A DNA stretch of 64,000 nucleotides from Syntrophorhabdus sp964528665 (GTDB lineage Bacteria; Desulfobacterota; Syntrophorhabdia; Syntrophorhabdales; Syntrophorhabdaceae), in the NCBI GenBank assembly GCA_964528665.1, contig CAZGTB010000006.1:12244-76243 (forward strand). Reading direction: 5' to 3'. Both the position numbers and the translations under genes were made by a program. Below are positions 34,868-43,128 of this stretch, in pieces. The notes under the pieces are model-generated. The model ran no database searches, was not told where the DNA came from, and saw nothing but the letters and a program-made list of their open reading frames with translations. How positions within the stretch are numbered: position 1 is the first letter of the stretch; every line of letters begins with the position of its first letter.

Positions 34868-36292
34868 ATGATGAACACACCGTGGATCCACTTCTTTTTT
34901 CTTTTGGCTGTTATTTCGATTTACTGGCGGGTGTCGAAATTATGGCAAAACGTGCTGCTTTCTGCTGTCAGTTTGTTATTTTATGGCTGGATTGACTGGC
35001 GTTTCCCTTTTCTTCTTTTTTTTCTGATTTTAGTTACTTTCTTTTGTGGCAATAAGATCGCTTCCGCTAAATCTTTGCCACACCGAAAGGCATGGTTACT
35101 TGTTAGTTTAGTCGTTAGCCTTGGCATACTGGGTTACTTTAAGTATGCAAACTTTTTTATCAGCAGCCTCGCTTTTATAGCGAATTCTATCGGCTGGCAT
35201 GTCACCAGCTTTGAGGTTCGAGTATTACTTCCCGTTGGTATTTCGTTTTTCACATTCTCGGCCTTAACGTATCCGTTGGATCTTTATTTAGGCAGGAGCA
35301 AGAGCACTGTTTCCTTTATCACGTTTACGACGTTCGTAACGTTTCTGCCGAAATTGTTCGCAGGCCCTATTGCACGTGCCAGCGACTTCATGGAGGTCCT
35401 GTCAGATAAGCGGAAATTTAAGATAGAAAACTTAGAAGACGGGTGTATCCGAATCTTGACTGGCTACTTCAAAAAGGCAGTGGTGGCTGATAATTTGGCT
35501 ATTTACTTGGTGAACCCAGTCATTTCTGCCCCTGATTCATACTCTGCTGTTACGTTGTGGGTTGCAATGTTCGGGTATGCTGTCCTGATATATGCTGACT
35601 TCTCAGGTTATTCGAACATGGCTATTGGTTCAGCAAAGGTATTGGGATTAAGGATTCCTGAGAATTTTTCATTTCCTTACTTGGCGAATAGTTTTTCCGT
35701 TTTCTGGCGAAAATGGCACATTACTATGTCAACTTTTTTTCGAGATTACGTTTATATTCCTCTGGGCGGAAGCAGGAGGGGAGCTGTTCGTACAGTCTTG
35801 AACCTCGAGGTTACGATGTTAATCTGCGGCCTTTGGCATGGATCCTCCTGGACTTTTGTCGCGTGGGGAGGGATACACGGTCTATATTTAGCGCTAGATA
35901 GATGCCTCAACTGGCTGACCAGTCGAATCAAAGTAGATCAGGTAAGTCGGGGGTACAGGTACTTTGGTACTCTATTTCGTTGGTGTTTTACCCAGATTCT
36001 GATCTGCCTTGCATGGATTCTATTCTCTGCCTCCAGTTTTGCGGCAGCTATTTCTTATATACGGGTATTATTTACAGGCGGCTCCTCACAGTCTCTGTTG
36101 CTGGCTCCATCAGTAATAATAGGTTTTTTGGCCTTTTTTATTGATCACCTTTACGGATGGGCTATAAGGAGTTGGCCCGGGTTTGAAAGGAAGCACATAA
36201 AAATGCGTGCTATTGCTTACGCTCTTATGGTAGTCTTGCTATATCACCTTAGGCTTGAAAGACCTAACCCATTCATTTACTTTCAGTTTTGA
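34868..36292 (+). CDS. MBOAT O-acyltransferase (AlgI-like)
   Basis: The 474-residue polytopic protein has about ten TM segments, YFKYANFFISS, PVGISFFTFSALTYPLDLY, FPYLANSFSVFWRKWHITMSTFFRDYVYIPLGGS and the catalytic His in LICGLWHGSSWTFVAWGGIHG (near residue 323). AlgI-type proteins move acetyl groups across the inner membrane for periplasmic O-acetylation of polysaccharides. The next gene encodes an SGNH-like protein, matching the AlgI/AlgJ arrangement. Confidence 0.9.
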   Translation: MMNTPWIHFFFLLAVISIYWRVSKLWQNVLLSAVSLLFYGWIDWRFPFLLFFLILVTFFCGNKIASAKSLPHRKAWLLVSLVVSLGILGYFKYANFFISSLAFIANSIGWHVTSFEVRVLLPVGISFFTFSALTYPLDLYLGRSKSTVSFITFTTFVTFLPKLFAGPIARASDFMEVLSDKRKFKIENLEDGCIRILTGYFKKAVVADNLAIYLVNPVISAPDSYSAVTLWVAMFGYAVLIYADFSGYSNMAIGSAKVLGLRIPENFSFPYLANSFSVFWRKWHITMSTFFRDYVYIPLGGSRRGAVRTVLNLEVTMLICGLWHGSSWTFVAWGGIHGLYLALDRCLNWLTSRIKVDQVSRGYRYFGTLFRWCFTQILICLAWILFSASSFAAAISYIRVLFTGGSSQSLLLAPSVIIGFLAFFIDHLYGWAIRSWPGFERKHIKMRAIAYALMVVLLYHLRLERPNPFIYFQF

Positions 36293-36340
36293 TGAGACGC
36301 TGACAGGCAAACTGGGTAATCTGTTTGTGGGGAGCAGTCT

Positions 36341-37504
36341 GTGATCTACAATCGACTGACGAGCTTACGACATAGAGTACCGCTGCTTTTCTGGAGTCTA
36401 TGCGTATTACTTTTGTTTGAATTTGGCGGAATTCTGGTCTTGCCATTATTTGTTTCTCGAACTCAATATCTATCTTGGTATCTTGGCTCACAATCCATCG
36501 ATGCAACCCGACGGTTTCTTTACGGAGATGCGTACCTTGTCCCTGATAAATTTGCCGGATGGCGAAACAGGCCCAATGTAGCGATAGGAAACTGGATTAT
36601 AGACGCCTATGGCGCGCGCTCAACGCACCTGATCCTGGGGGTGTCAGCCCAGTCATCACGCATTATGGTCCTCGGAAGTTCGATGATTAATGGTGGTACA
36701 AATATCAAGAATGACGAGACTATTTCAGCTTATCTTGAAGATGCCGATGAAGAAGTCCTGAATTTTGGGACCATGATGTACTCAGTGGACCAATGTTTGC
36801 GGGCATACCAACACGACCTGCACAAGTATGGCGCCAAGGTTGTGTTGGTTGGTCTTGACACGTTATCAGCAGAGGGTTTGAGAAATCACTATATACCATT
36901 TCGCATGCGTGACGAAAAGAATATGCCATATATTAAGCCACGATATGAATTAGCTAATGGTGGTTTACGCTTAATCCCGGTCGAGCCTGAAGTTCAGCTT
37001 GCCCACGTTCCCAAGAGCACTGAACTTCTTGACTTCCTAAAACAAAATGATCAATTCTATCATAATTTCAGTGACTACTGTCGAATGGATTTTTCCCCGC
37101 TTGCGGCATCCAGCAACTTCCTGTGTAATAAATTGGTCAATCTATATAGACGTTTTTTGCCTGATAAGGAGAGAGGTGACCTTTTACTGACAGTTATGAA
37201 AGAGATGGAAAGCGTAGCACGAGAGCATGGTGCTCAAGTGATATTTATCATGCTTCCGCAGCAAAAGGATTTCGTTCACCGCGGTATTCGTCGCTTTCTT
37301 CCGGATGTGTATTCACGTTCCTTCAATATTATTGAATCACGTGGCTTTGATGTGATCGACGGACGGCAGGCTTTGCTCAACTCTGGTGAACCTCTAGACC
37401 AGCTCTTTCAAGTGGATGGGATTCATTACAAACCTTTGGCAAATCGTCTGGTTGCTCAAGCTATTCGTGTCAAGGGCCTGCCGAAGTATCCAGTTGAAAA
37501 GTAA
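36341..37504 (+). CDS. Membrane-anchored SGNH-like acetyltransferase partner (AlgJ/AlgX-like)
   Basis: GTG start; 387 residues with one N-terminal TM anchor (VPLLFWSLCVLLLFEFGGILVLPLF), then IMVLGSSMINGG (GxS in place of GDS), NDETISAYLEDADEEVLNFGTMMYSVDQC and a C-terminal VDGIHYKPLANRLVAQ with the D-x-x-H pair. It would accept acetyl from the MBOAT protein and pass it to the glycan in the periplasm. Directly downstream of the MBOAT gene by 48 bases. Confidence 0.75.
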   Translation: MIYNRLTSLRHRVPLLFWSLCVLLLFEFGGILVLPLFVSRTQYLSWYLGSQSIDATRRFLYGDAYLVPDKFAGWRNRPNVAIGNWIIDAYGARSTHLILGVSAQSSRIMVLGSSMINGGTNIKNDETISAYLEDADEEVLNFGTMMYSVDQCLRAYQHDLHKYGAKVVLVGLDTLSAEGLRNHYIPFRMRDEKNMPYIKPRYELANGGLRLIPVEPEVQLAHVPKSTELLDFLKQNDQFYHNFSDYCRMDFSPLAASSNFLCNKLVNLYRRFLPDKERGDLLLTVMKEMESVAREHGAQVIFIMLPQQKDFVHRGIRRFLPDVYSRSFNIIESRGFDVIDGRQALLNSGEPLDQLFQVDGIHYKPLANRLVAQAIRVKGLPKYPVEK

Positions 37505-37538
37505 GTATATTTCTGAGTGAAAGCGAACAATTAACCGA

Positions 37539-38675
37539 GTGTCTCTTATGGAAATAGCCTTTTTGACATTTATCTGTCTTTCATTATACTCATACCTACT
37601 CTTTCCCGTTATTCTCGCTGTCAGTTCAAGGGTTATTAAAAGACCGTGGAGTAAGGGAATCATCAGGCCAACCATATCGATGATCATTTCTGTTTATAAT
37701 GAAGAGAAAGTCATTGCAGCAAAGATTGAGAACACCTTGGTGCTAGATTACCCAAGTGAGAAACTGGAGATCATGGTCGTCTCGGATGGTTCAACCGATA
37801 GCACTGAGCAGATCGTCAGCAATTTTAGCAGTCGCGATTCAAGGATCGTGCTGAAAGATTTCCGGGAGAGGTCTGGAAAGACGGCATGCCTTAACCTCGC
37901 TGTGCCTGAGGCCAGTGGCGACATCATTTTTTTCACGGATGCAAATTCCATGTTTCCCAAGGATATTTTGGCGAAGCTCGTCAGTAACTTCGCAGACGCA
38001 AGCGTTGGCCTTGTGACCGGTTGGACAAAATACGGTGACTTCGCGGTGGGAGAAGATACAACAGGATTGTATTCGAGATTCGAGAAATGGTCTAAGCTTC
38101 AGGAAAGCATTATATCTTCATGTGTTGGCGCAGATGGTGCTATCTTTGCCATGCGTAAGGAACTCTATCGGACCCTTCAGGAATATGACATCAATGATTT
38201 TGTTATCCCCCTCAACGTGATCAGACAGGGCAAAAGAGTGGTATTGGATCGGGACGTGTATTGTTTTGAGCGGCCGTCAAATGAAGCAGGAAAGGAGTAT
38301 CGGCGTCAGGTGAGAATTACTACGAGGACCTTAGGGGCAATCCGACGGAATCTCGAATTCCTCGATCCATTCCATTATGGTTCTTTCGCATTTTTTCTCA
38401 TATCCCATAAAATAATGAGGTTCCTGGTACCATTTTTCCTGATTGCCACATTCGGGATCAATCTTATACTTATAGCCCAGTCACCTGTCTACCGTGTTAC
38501 CTTTCTTGGACAACTGGCACTGTTAGCCGTTGGGGTGAGCAGCCTTCTTGGTTTCATAACAGGAAGGGTAGGAGACATTGTGAAGCTACTTGCGGTGACC
38601 CTATTAGCCCAATTAGGGGCTTGGTATCGAACCTTTACTGGAGTATCAGATACAATGTGGACCCCTCAACGATGA
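37539..38675 (+). CDS. Membrane-bound family 2 glycosyltransferase
   Basis: The 378-residue protein has an N-terminal TM segment, a GT-A domain (TISMIISVYNEEKVIAAKIENTL, MVVSDGSTDSTEQIV, DIIFFTDANSMF with the metal Asp), R-Q-V-R near QVRITTRT, and three C-terminal TM segments. It probably transfers a sugar onto a lipid or growing chain at the inner membrane. GTG 37539 is the longest start; ATG 37548 is equally possible. No SD is seen. Confidence 0.8.
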   Translation: MSLMEIAFLTFICLSLYSYLLFPVILAVSSRVIKRPWSKGIIRPTISMIISVYNEEKVIAAKIENTLVLDYPSEKLEIMVVSDGSTDSTEQIVSNFSSRDSRIVLKDFRERSGKTACLNLAVPEASGDIIFFTDANSMFPKDILAKLVSNFADASVGLVTGWTKYGDFAVGEDTTGLYSRFEKWSKLQESIISSCVGADGAIFAMRKELYRTLQEYDINDFVIPLNVIRQGKRVVLDRDVYCFERPSNEAGKEYRRQVRITTRTLGAIRRNLEFLDPFHYGSFAFFLISHKIMRFLVPFFLIATFGINLILIAQSPVYRVTFLGQLALLAVGVSSLLGFITGRVGDIVKLLAVTLLAQLGAWYRTFTGVSDTMWTPQR

Positions 38676-38701
38676 TTCGGAGGTCTATCTTATAGGACTA
38701 T

Positions 38702-39422
38702 ATGCCAGACTGGATTCTTAGATGTTTCGCTTACGTGCCTTGCTTTGTGGCGCTGTCGCTTCTTGTTTTCAATCTTTACTATTTTTTCATCAGACGAGAG
38801 GTTGGTGTTGCATTCTACATAGATAAGTTCGTTCACAAAGCTAAAGACGCCGTCTTGCTGACGCCAGAATATAAAGACTTGGTTGACGAATACTACCGCT
38901 TGAACCAGGAGTTGAAGGGCAAGCCGACAGTCGTTTTTTCTGGACGATAGCCTCACGAAAGGATTTAACGTGCAGGAATATTTCCCAGGTTGTTTTGTTC
39001 TCAATCGTGGCATAAATTCCGACACTACGGTGAGCCTCCTTGAGAGATTGGATAGAAACGTGGGATCCTTAAAAATTGAAAAACTGTTTCTCCTCATTGG
39101 TTACAACGATCTGCAATATCGGACCAATTCCGAAATTGTTGCCAACATCAGACTAATCTTGGAACGGATAAAGGCACAGGAAATCTACCTGCAAAGTCTC
39201 TTCCCGGTGGAGGCCAAAAAGAGAGAAACCAACATCCGTATTCTTGATCTAAATAGGGATCTGAAAAGGCTCAGTTCAGACAAGGGCATTGAGTATATAG
39301 ATTTACACAAACATTTCTTAGATGATAGAGGCGGGCTTGCAAGGCAATACTCTTTAGATGGCGCGCACCTGAATGGGGAGGGATATCGAGCCTGGAGAGA
39401 ACTAATTGCCACCAAGATTTAA
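38702..39422 (+). pseudogene. Membrane-anchored SGNH hydrolase gene with a one-base frameshift at the GDS motif
   Basis: The first frame (38702-38950) encodes an N-terminal TM anchor and ends at KPTVVFSGR with TAG at 38948. The shifted frame resumes with DSLTKGFNVQEYF and NRGINSDTTVSLLERL (SGNH block II), LLIGYNDL (block III) and YSLDGAHLNGEGY (D-x-x-H). Removing one base between 38933 and 38945 restores VVF-x-(G/D)-DSLTKGF, the catalytic block I, so both halves belong to one gene. A run of six T precedes the break. It could be a sequencing error, a true lesion, or recoding by slippage. Confidence 0.8.
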
Positions 39423-39498
39423 CGTAAAGAGGAAGAATCTTCTCGCATTAGGGTCTAAGGACACATTGACTGTTCGATGTAAAGTTGGGTCAACGATA

Positions 39499-40134
39499 CT
39501 ATTTCTTGCCTTTCTGTTTTATTCTGAACGGCTTGCCCACAAATGGGTTAAGCCAATCAACTTGGCTAATTGATAGAGCCGAAATGGACGATCTTGGTTC
39601 GGAAGAATCATTCGGTTCTACTGAATAAGTAATTATCCCTGGTCCTACGCCACTTTCTCCGTCAATTATTGTAAGCCATGAAACCCCGCTTGTAGCAGAC
39701 CATGTACAATCGGGTTGTGTTTTCACATTCACATATCCGTTACCCCCGATATCTTTAAAAGTTTTCCTGCCAGGAGATACTTTAAAGGTACAGGAGCTCA
39801 CGCCAAGTGGCTCAGAAAAACCGCTTTCCAAGCCATATTCGTTGTATGCGGTGATTATAAAGTAATATGACTGACCTTTTTTTATGCCGCTTACTTTCTT
39901 AAGTAAGGTGTTCCGTACGTCTATCATATATGCATAGAGATCGTTTTCTGTTCCATAATACAGCCTATATCCAACAACATTTTCTTCCGCGGGGTTAGGG
40001 TCCCAGGCAAGCGTGATACTGAGTGCGCCTACAGCGGGGGGTAAAGACAAGAAAAAAAAGAGAACCACAAAAACGAAACGAAGTTTTACCGTTAAGGAAA
40101 ACCAAGATTTACTCAAAATAGAACAAATTTTCAT
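39499..40134 (-). CDS. Secreted FN3 plus BACON-like domain protein
   Basis: The 211-residue protein has a signal peptide (FVFVVLFFFLSLPPAVGA), an FN3-like domain starting SITLAWDPNPAEENVVGYRLYYG and containing YYFIITAYNEYGLES, then a BACON-like module (CTFKVSPGRKTFKDIGGNG, CTWSATSGVSWLTIIDG, GIITYSV). Such short extracellular modules bind glycans or pack against surface proteins. The C-terminal RIKQKGKK is basic. It is a paralogue of 59183-59866. It faces the sugar operon, so it marks the end of that transcription unit. Confidence 0.8.
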   Translation of the reverse strand: MKICSILSKSWFSLTVKLRFVFVVLFFFLSLPPAVGALSITLAWDPNPAEENVVGYRLYYGTENDLYAYMIDVRNTLLKKVSGIKKGQSYYFIITAYNEYGLESGFSEPLGVSSCTFKVSPGRKTFKDIGGNGYVNVKTQPDCTWSATSGVSWLTIIDGESGVGPGIITYSVEPNDSSEPRSSISALSISQVDWLNPFVGKPFRIKQKGKK

Positions 40135-40454
40135 GATATCTGAATAAAACTCTTACTAAACTCTGTTGCGCGCTGCTATAGTCCCGTGAAAAAATGAAAT
40201 GCTTACTTTATGATATTTGAACCAAAGAACACCATACAAACCGCTGGAAAAACATATAGTTTCCATCTTTCCGATACCCCATCAATTATTATACTATCAA
40301 TCTTATAATTATTATCTATATGTGTCATTTGTGAATTTGTCAAGAATTATTTAGAAAGAATGGTCGAATGGAGGTGAATTCCACCGAGAATGGGGGGGGC
40401 TTTGGGGCTGTCCTTAAATATTTCAATAACGAAAGTAGCTGGTAGGAAAGGACA

Positions 40455-40720
40455 GGTTGCATGTTCCATGTTCAAAAACTAAATACGATCCGGGTCACTG
40501 ATTACAGAATAGTCGATGCGTGGATGGGTGGATGCGAATATGAGGGAAAGGGATACCGTTGAGTGGTTGAGTATGTTGAGTAGTTGAGTAAGGAAAAAGA
40601 GAAACCTTTTGGCTTAATACAATTTTTTCCGCAAATGGACACAGATAGATAAAAACCACCGAGATGGAAGACGGAAGATGGGAGAGCAGTTTTGAGTTTT
40701 GAGTACACAGCAAAACCCTT
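40455..40720 (+). repeat. Composite word repeats with 65-base unit repeated at 41812
   Basis: It holds GTTGCATGTTCCATG words, then a 65-base block (40502-40566; TAGTCGATGCGTGGATGGGTGG..TTGAGTGG) that recurs without change at 41812-41876, then GTTGAGTA/GTTGAGTG words. These are the inverted form of the words inserted in the ligase gene. The 320 bases before it (40135-40454) are AT-rich with no gene seen. Confidence 0.85.
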
Positions 40721-40885
40721 ATCTCGCACCCGCTTCCCGTTGAGACGGGATCGCTAGAGCACGCAGAGGTCGCAGAGGAAATCAGTAAGTAGTTTTTCTT
40801 CGAATCCTGAGAGATCGAGGATTCGAAGGACTCTCGGCCTGCCCTAATAATCTTACCATTCAGGCGATACACATTATTAAGTAAA
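40721..40885 (+). repeat. CGCAGAG-type structured element, copy E4 (right end lost)
   Basis: Left end ATCTCGCACCCGCTTCCCGTTGAGACGGGATCGCTAG and GCACGCAGAGGTCGCAGAGG. A perfect 11 bp stem CTTCGAATCCT (40798-40808) / AGGATTCGAAG (40818-40828) is followed by GACTCTCGGCCTGCCCTAATAAT. The stem and the GGCCTGCCC tail match copy E8 with compensatory changes. Confidence 0.8.
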
Positions 40886-40994
40886 GAAGCCATATTTTGC
40901 AGACTGTTCTTTTCTTGAATCGATGTAGTGACATGCAACCAGTAAAGTGCAAATTGGAATCAACAAACCTCTCAACTGTCGGCGGATATGAACA

Positions 40995-41774
40995 ATGAAA
41001 GCCTGCATAGTTCTACCTACCTACAATGAAGCCGGGAATATAGAGCCGCTTGTCAAGCAGGTGCTCGAACTGCATCCGGATTTCAGTGTTATTGTTGTTG
41101 ATGATAATTCACCGGATGGGACAGGGTTTATTGCAGATGGGCTATCAGCGGAAGATCACCGGATCACTGTAATTCACAGGCAGAGGAAAATGGGGCTGGG
41201 GACTGCTTACATAGAGGGATTTAAGAAAGTTCTTGCTAACGGGGCAGATCTGATTCTTCAGATGGATGCAGATTTTTCGCATGATCCAAAATACCTGGAA
41301 GACCTTCTTAAAGCATCTCAGGAGGCAGATGTTGTGATAGGGAGCCGGTATGTCAACGGGGTGAGGGTCGAGGGCTGGAGATTCCGCAGACTTATCCTTA
41401 GCAAGCTTGCGAATATGTATGTGTCGTATGTGACGGCCAGGCCTATTTGGGATTTCACGGCTGGCTTTCGATGCTACCGCAGATGTGTTCTGGAGGGTAT
41501 CAATCTCGACAAAATAGAATCAGATGGGTATGCATTCCAGATAGAGATGACCCACCTTGCCTATGCGCATGGTTTCAAGGTGCTCGAAGTACCGATTACT
41601 TTTCAAGAAAGACGATTTGGCAGTTCGAAAATTTCGAGGAATGTGATCTGGGAGGCCTTCTGGTTAACGTTGAAATTTCATGCTCCTTTTAAGGACATCT
41701 TGTACCGACTGTCATATCTCTTCAGGGATTACGGGAAGTTTGTGGAGGAGAAGAATAATAATAAACCGAAATAG
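40995..41774 (+). CDS. Polyprenyl-phosphate glycosyltransferase (dolichyl-phosphate mannose synthase-like)
   Basis: The 259-residue soluble GT2 has KACIVLPTYNEAGNIEPLVKQVL, IVVDDNSPDGTG, ADLILQMDADFSHDP (DAD) and a DFTAGFRCYRR..RRFGSSKIS tail, matching dolichyl-phosphate mannose synthase and bacterial Ppm1-type enzymes. It moves a sugar from a GDP or UDP donor to polyprenyl phosphate for use by GT-C transferases in the periplasm. The GT-C-like gene at 46735 is a candidate user. It lacks C-terminal TM segments. Confidence 0.85.
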   Translation: MKACIVLPTYNEAGNIEPLVKQVLELHPDFSVIVVDDNSPDGTGFIADGLSAEDHRITVIHRQRKMGLGTAYIEGFKKVLANGADLILQMDADFSHDPKYLEDLLKASQEADVVIGSRYVNGVRVEGWRFRRLILSKLANMYVSYVTARPIWDFTAGFRCYRRCVLEGINLDKIESDGYAFQIEMTHLAYAHGFKVLEVPITFQERRFGSSKISRNVIWEAFWLTLKFHAPFKDILYRLSYLFRDYGKFVEEKNNNKPK

Positions 41775-41784
41775 AAAAGACTGT

Positions 41785-41945
41785 TGCACGTTTCACGTTG
41801 CAAGTTACGGTTTACAGAATAGTCGATGCGTGGATGGGTGGATGCGAATATGAGGGAAAGGGATACCGTTGAGTGGGAGATGGATAGCTTAGCGCACCTG
41901 TCCTCCGCAGCAGTAGCATTGCGAAGGATGGATGGCGCAAAGGGC
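41785..41945 (+). repeat. Composite word repeats with the second 65-base copy
   Basis: GTTGCACGTTTCACGTTGCAAG words, the 65-base unit (41812-41876), then TTAGCGCACCTGTCCTCCGC..GCGAAGGATGGATGGCGC (41889-41940), which recurs near 55122-55172 and has imperfectly complementary ends. Confidence 0.8.
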
Positions 41946-41962
41946 ATAGCGTAAATCCTTAT

Positions 41963-42075
41963 CTCTCGCCCGCTTCGCTAGAGCCCGCAGAGTTCGCCGA
42001 GGTTTTATGCCTTGTCCAGATATCTTGAGAAAACTTGGTATCTGGACAAACAACTTGCTCCTTTGGAGCAGTTAA
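41963..42075 (+). repeat. CGCAGAG-type structured element, copy E5, variant core
   Basis: Left end TATCTCTCGCCCGCTTCGCTAGAG then CCGCAGAGTTCGCCGAGG. The core has a different but equally perfect stem: TTGTCCAGATA (42012-42022) / TATCTGGACAA (42039-42049), then TGCTCC/GGAGCA (42056-42070). It runs into the start region of the DUF4258 gene. Confidence 0.7.
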
Positions 42076-42106
42076 GACTTTTCTAATACATGAAGGGATA
42101 TATAGA

Positions 42107-42427
42107 GTGGATATCTCTGGGATAAAGAAGGCTGTTCAAAAAGGGTTTATTGAATGGAACCGACACACCTTAGAAAGAATGATGGAGCGAGGTATTACCC
42201 GGAACATAGTAAAGAAAGTCTTGGAATTGGGTGAAATAATTGAAGACTACCCTAATGATACACCATACCCGAGTGCCTTGTTTCTGGGATACGACAGCAG
42301 TACACCATTTCATGTGGTGGCAGCATTTGATATCGAAAGTGAACTTTGTTATGTTATAACTGTGTATAAGCCCGATTCGGATCATTTTGAGGATGATCAC
42401 AGGACAAGGAGACATCATGAAGACTAA
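42107..42427 (+). CDS. DUF4258 protein, likely toxin of a DUF4258/YgiT-type pair
   Basis: GTG 42107 is chosen because family similarity starts at VDISGIKKAVQKGFIEWNRHTLERMMERGIT; AAGGGATA lies 11 bases upstream. The family pattern continues IVKKVLELGEIIEDYPNDTPYPSALFLG and DIESELCYVITVYKPD. DUF4258 proteins are RelE/BrnT-like small toxins. The stop overlaps the YgiT-type gene by 11 bases. The longer frame from 42035 would include element E5 sequence. Confidence 0.8.
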   Translation: MDISGIKKAVQKGFIEWNRHTLERMMERGITRNIVKKVLELGEIIEDYPNDTPYPSALFLGYDSSTPFHVVAAFDIESELCYVITVYKPDSDHFEDDHRTRRHHED

Positions 42428-42659
42428 AGCTTTGCACGGAAGGTGTCCTCTGTGCGGTGGTACCAAGCGTGCTGGTACAACGACATTTGCCGTGGATTTA
42501 GGTTTCGGAATAGTCGTTGTAAGAGATGTGCCTGCAACAGTTTGTGGACAGTGTGGGGCAGACTGGATTGAAGATAGTATCGCGTCTCGACTGGAGGCTA
42601 TAGTGGGTGATGCCCGTAAAAGGCATCGCATGGTGGAGATTACCTCAATGGCCGTATAA
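42417..42659 (+). CDS. YgiT-type zinc-finger antitoxin
   Basis: The protein of about 80 residues has CPLCGGTKRAGTTTFAVDLGFGIVVVRDVPATVCGQCGADWIED, two CxxC zinc-binding pairs of YgiT/MqsA-like N-terminal domains. The helix-turn-helix part is reduced to a short tail (ASRLEAIVGDARKRHRMVEI). ATG 42417 overlaps the DUF4258 stop. Together they form a compact TA-like pair. Confidence 0.85.
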   Translation: MKTKALHGRCPLCGGTKRAGTTTFAVDLGFGIVVVRDVPATVCGQCGADWIEDSIASRLEAIVGDARKRHRMVEITSMAV

Positions 42660-42840
42660 TGTGGGCTTGGTTACTAACAATATTTCAATCGGTGCAAAAC
42701 CATGAGAGCATCAGGTAATAATGACAGGTTAGAAAACGCAAGGATTTGGAAAGGCAGCTCATAGCTCTAAGCTGTTGCTAAAAGTAGCTGAGTGGTTAAC
42801 CCCGCTCAATCATTCAGCACTATACTCATGTAATACCTAT
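42660..42840 (+). other. Gap with short word-repeat traces
   Basis: Contains GGCAGCTCATAGCTCTAAGCTG of the AGCTCATAGC word family near 42752-42772 and TTAACCCCGCTCAATCA words; no gene is recognised. Confidence 0.5.
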
Positions 42841-43047
42841 TCACCACCCACTCTCCCGTTGAGACGGGATCGTTCGAGGCACAGAGTACACCGAGAAATG
42901 CATGTCTTTTCTTTTTCGTTGCTGTACATTGGGGAGACAGCTTAAATGTACAGCAGGCGATCCCGCCCGATTTTATTATTCTCTGAAATCCGGCGGGAAG
43001 AAAAAAACTCTGCGATCTCCGTGTCTCTAGCGAAGCGGGTGGTAAAA
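42841..43047 (+). repeat. CGCAGAG-type structured element, copy E6, CACCACCC-ended
   Basis: TTCACCACCCACTCTCCCGTTGAGACGGGATCGTTCGAGGCACAGAG at the left; CTCTGCGATCTCCGTGTCTCTAGCGAAGCGGGTGGTAA at the right, so the two ends are inverted repeats of TTCACCACCCGCT. Core stem TGCTGTACATT (42920-42930) / AATGTACAGCA (42945-42955), perfect over 11 bp. Confidence 0.8.
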
Positions 43048-43062
43048 TAGGGGACTGGTCAT

Positions 43063-43128
43063 CCCGACTCAATGACCCAAAAGACCCGATGACCCAACAA
43101 ACCCAATGGACTCAACGAACCCAATGAC
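43063..43128 (+). repeat. 9-base-period array over a glycosyltransferase start
   Basis: Units ACTCAATGA, ACCCAAAAG, ACCCGATGA, ACCCAACAA run through ATG 43106 to ATG 43124. Both ATGs are in frame; the second, at the very end of the array, gives MTISVGVMAYNEG, where GT2 similarity starts. No SD is seen. Confidence 0.8.

Noticed and set aside
40502..41876. CRISPR-like array from regularly spaced repeats
   Set aside because: Repeats are irregular in length and spacing, have no unique spacers, and no cas genes are present.
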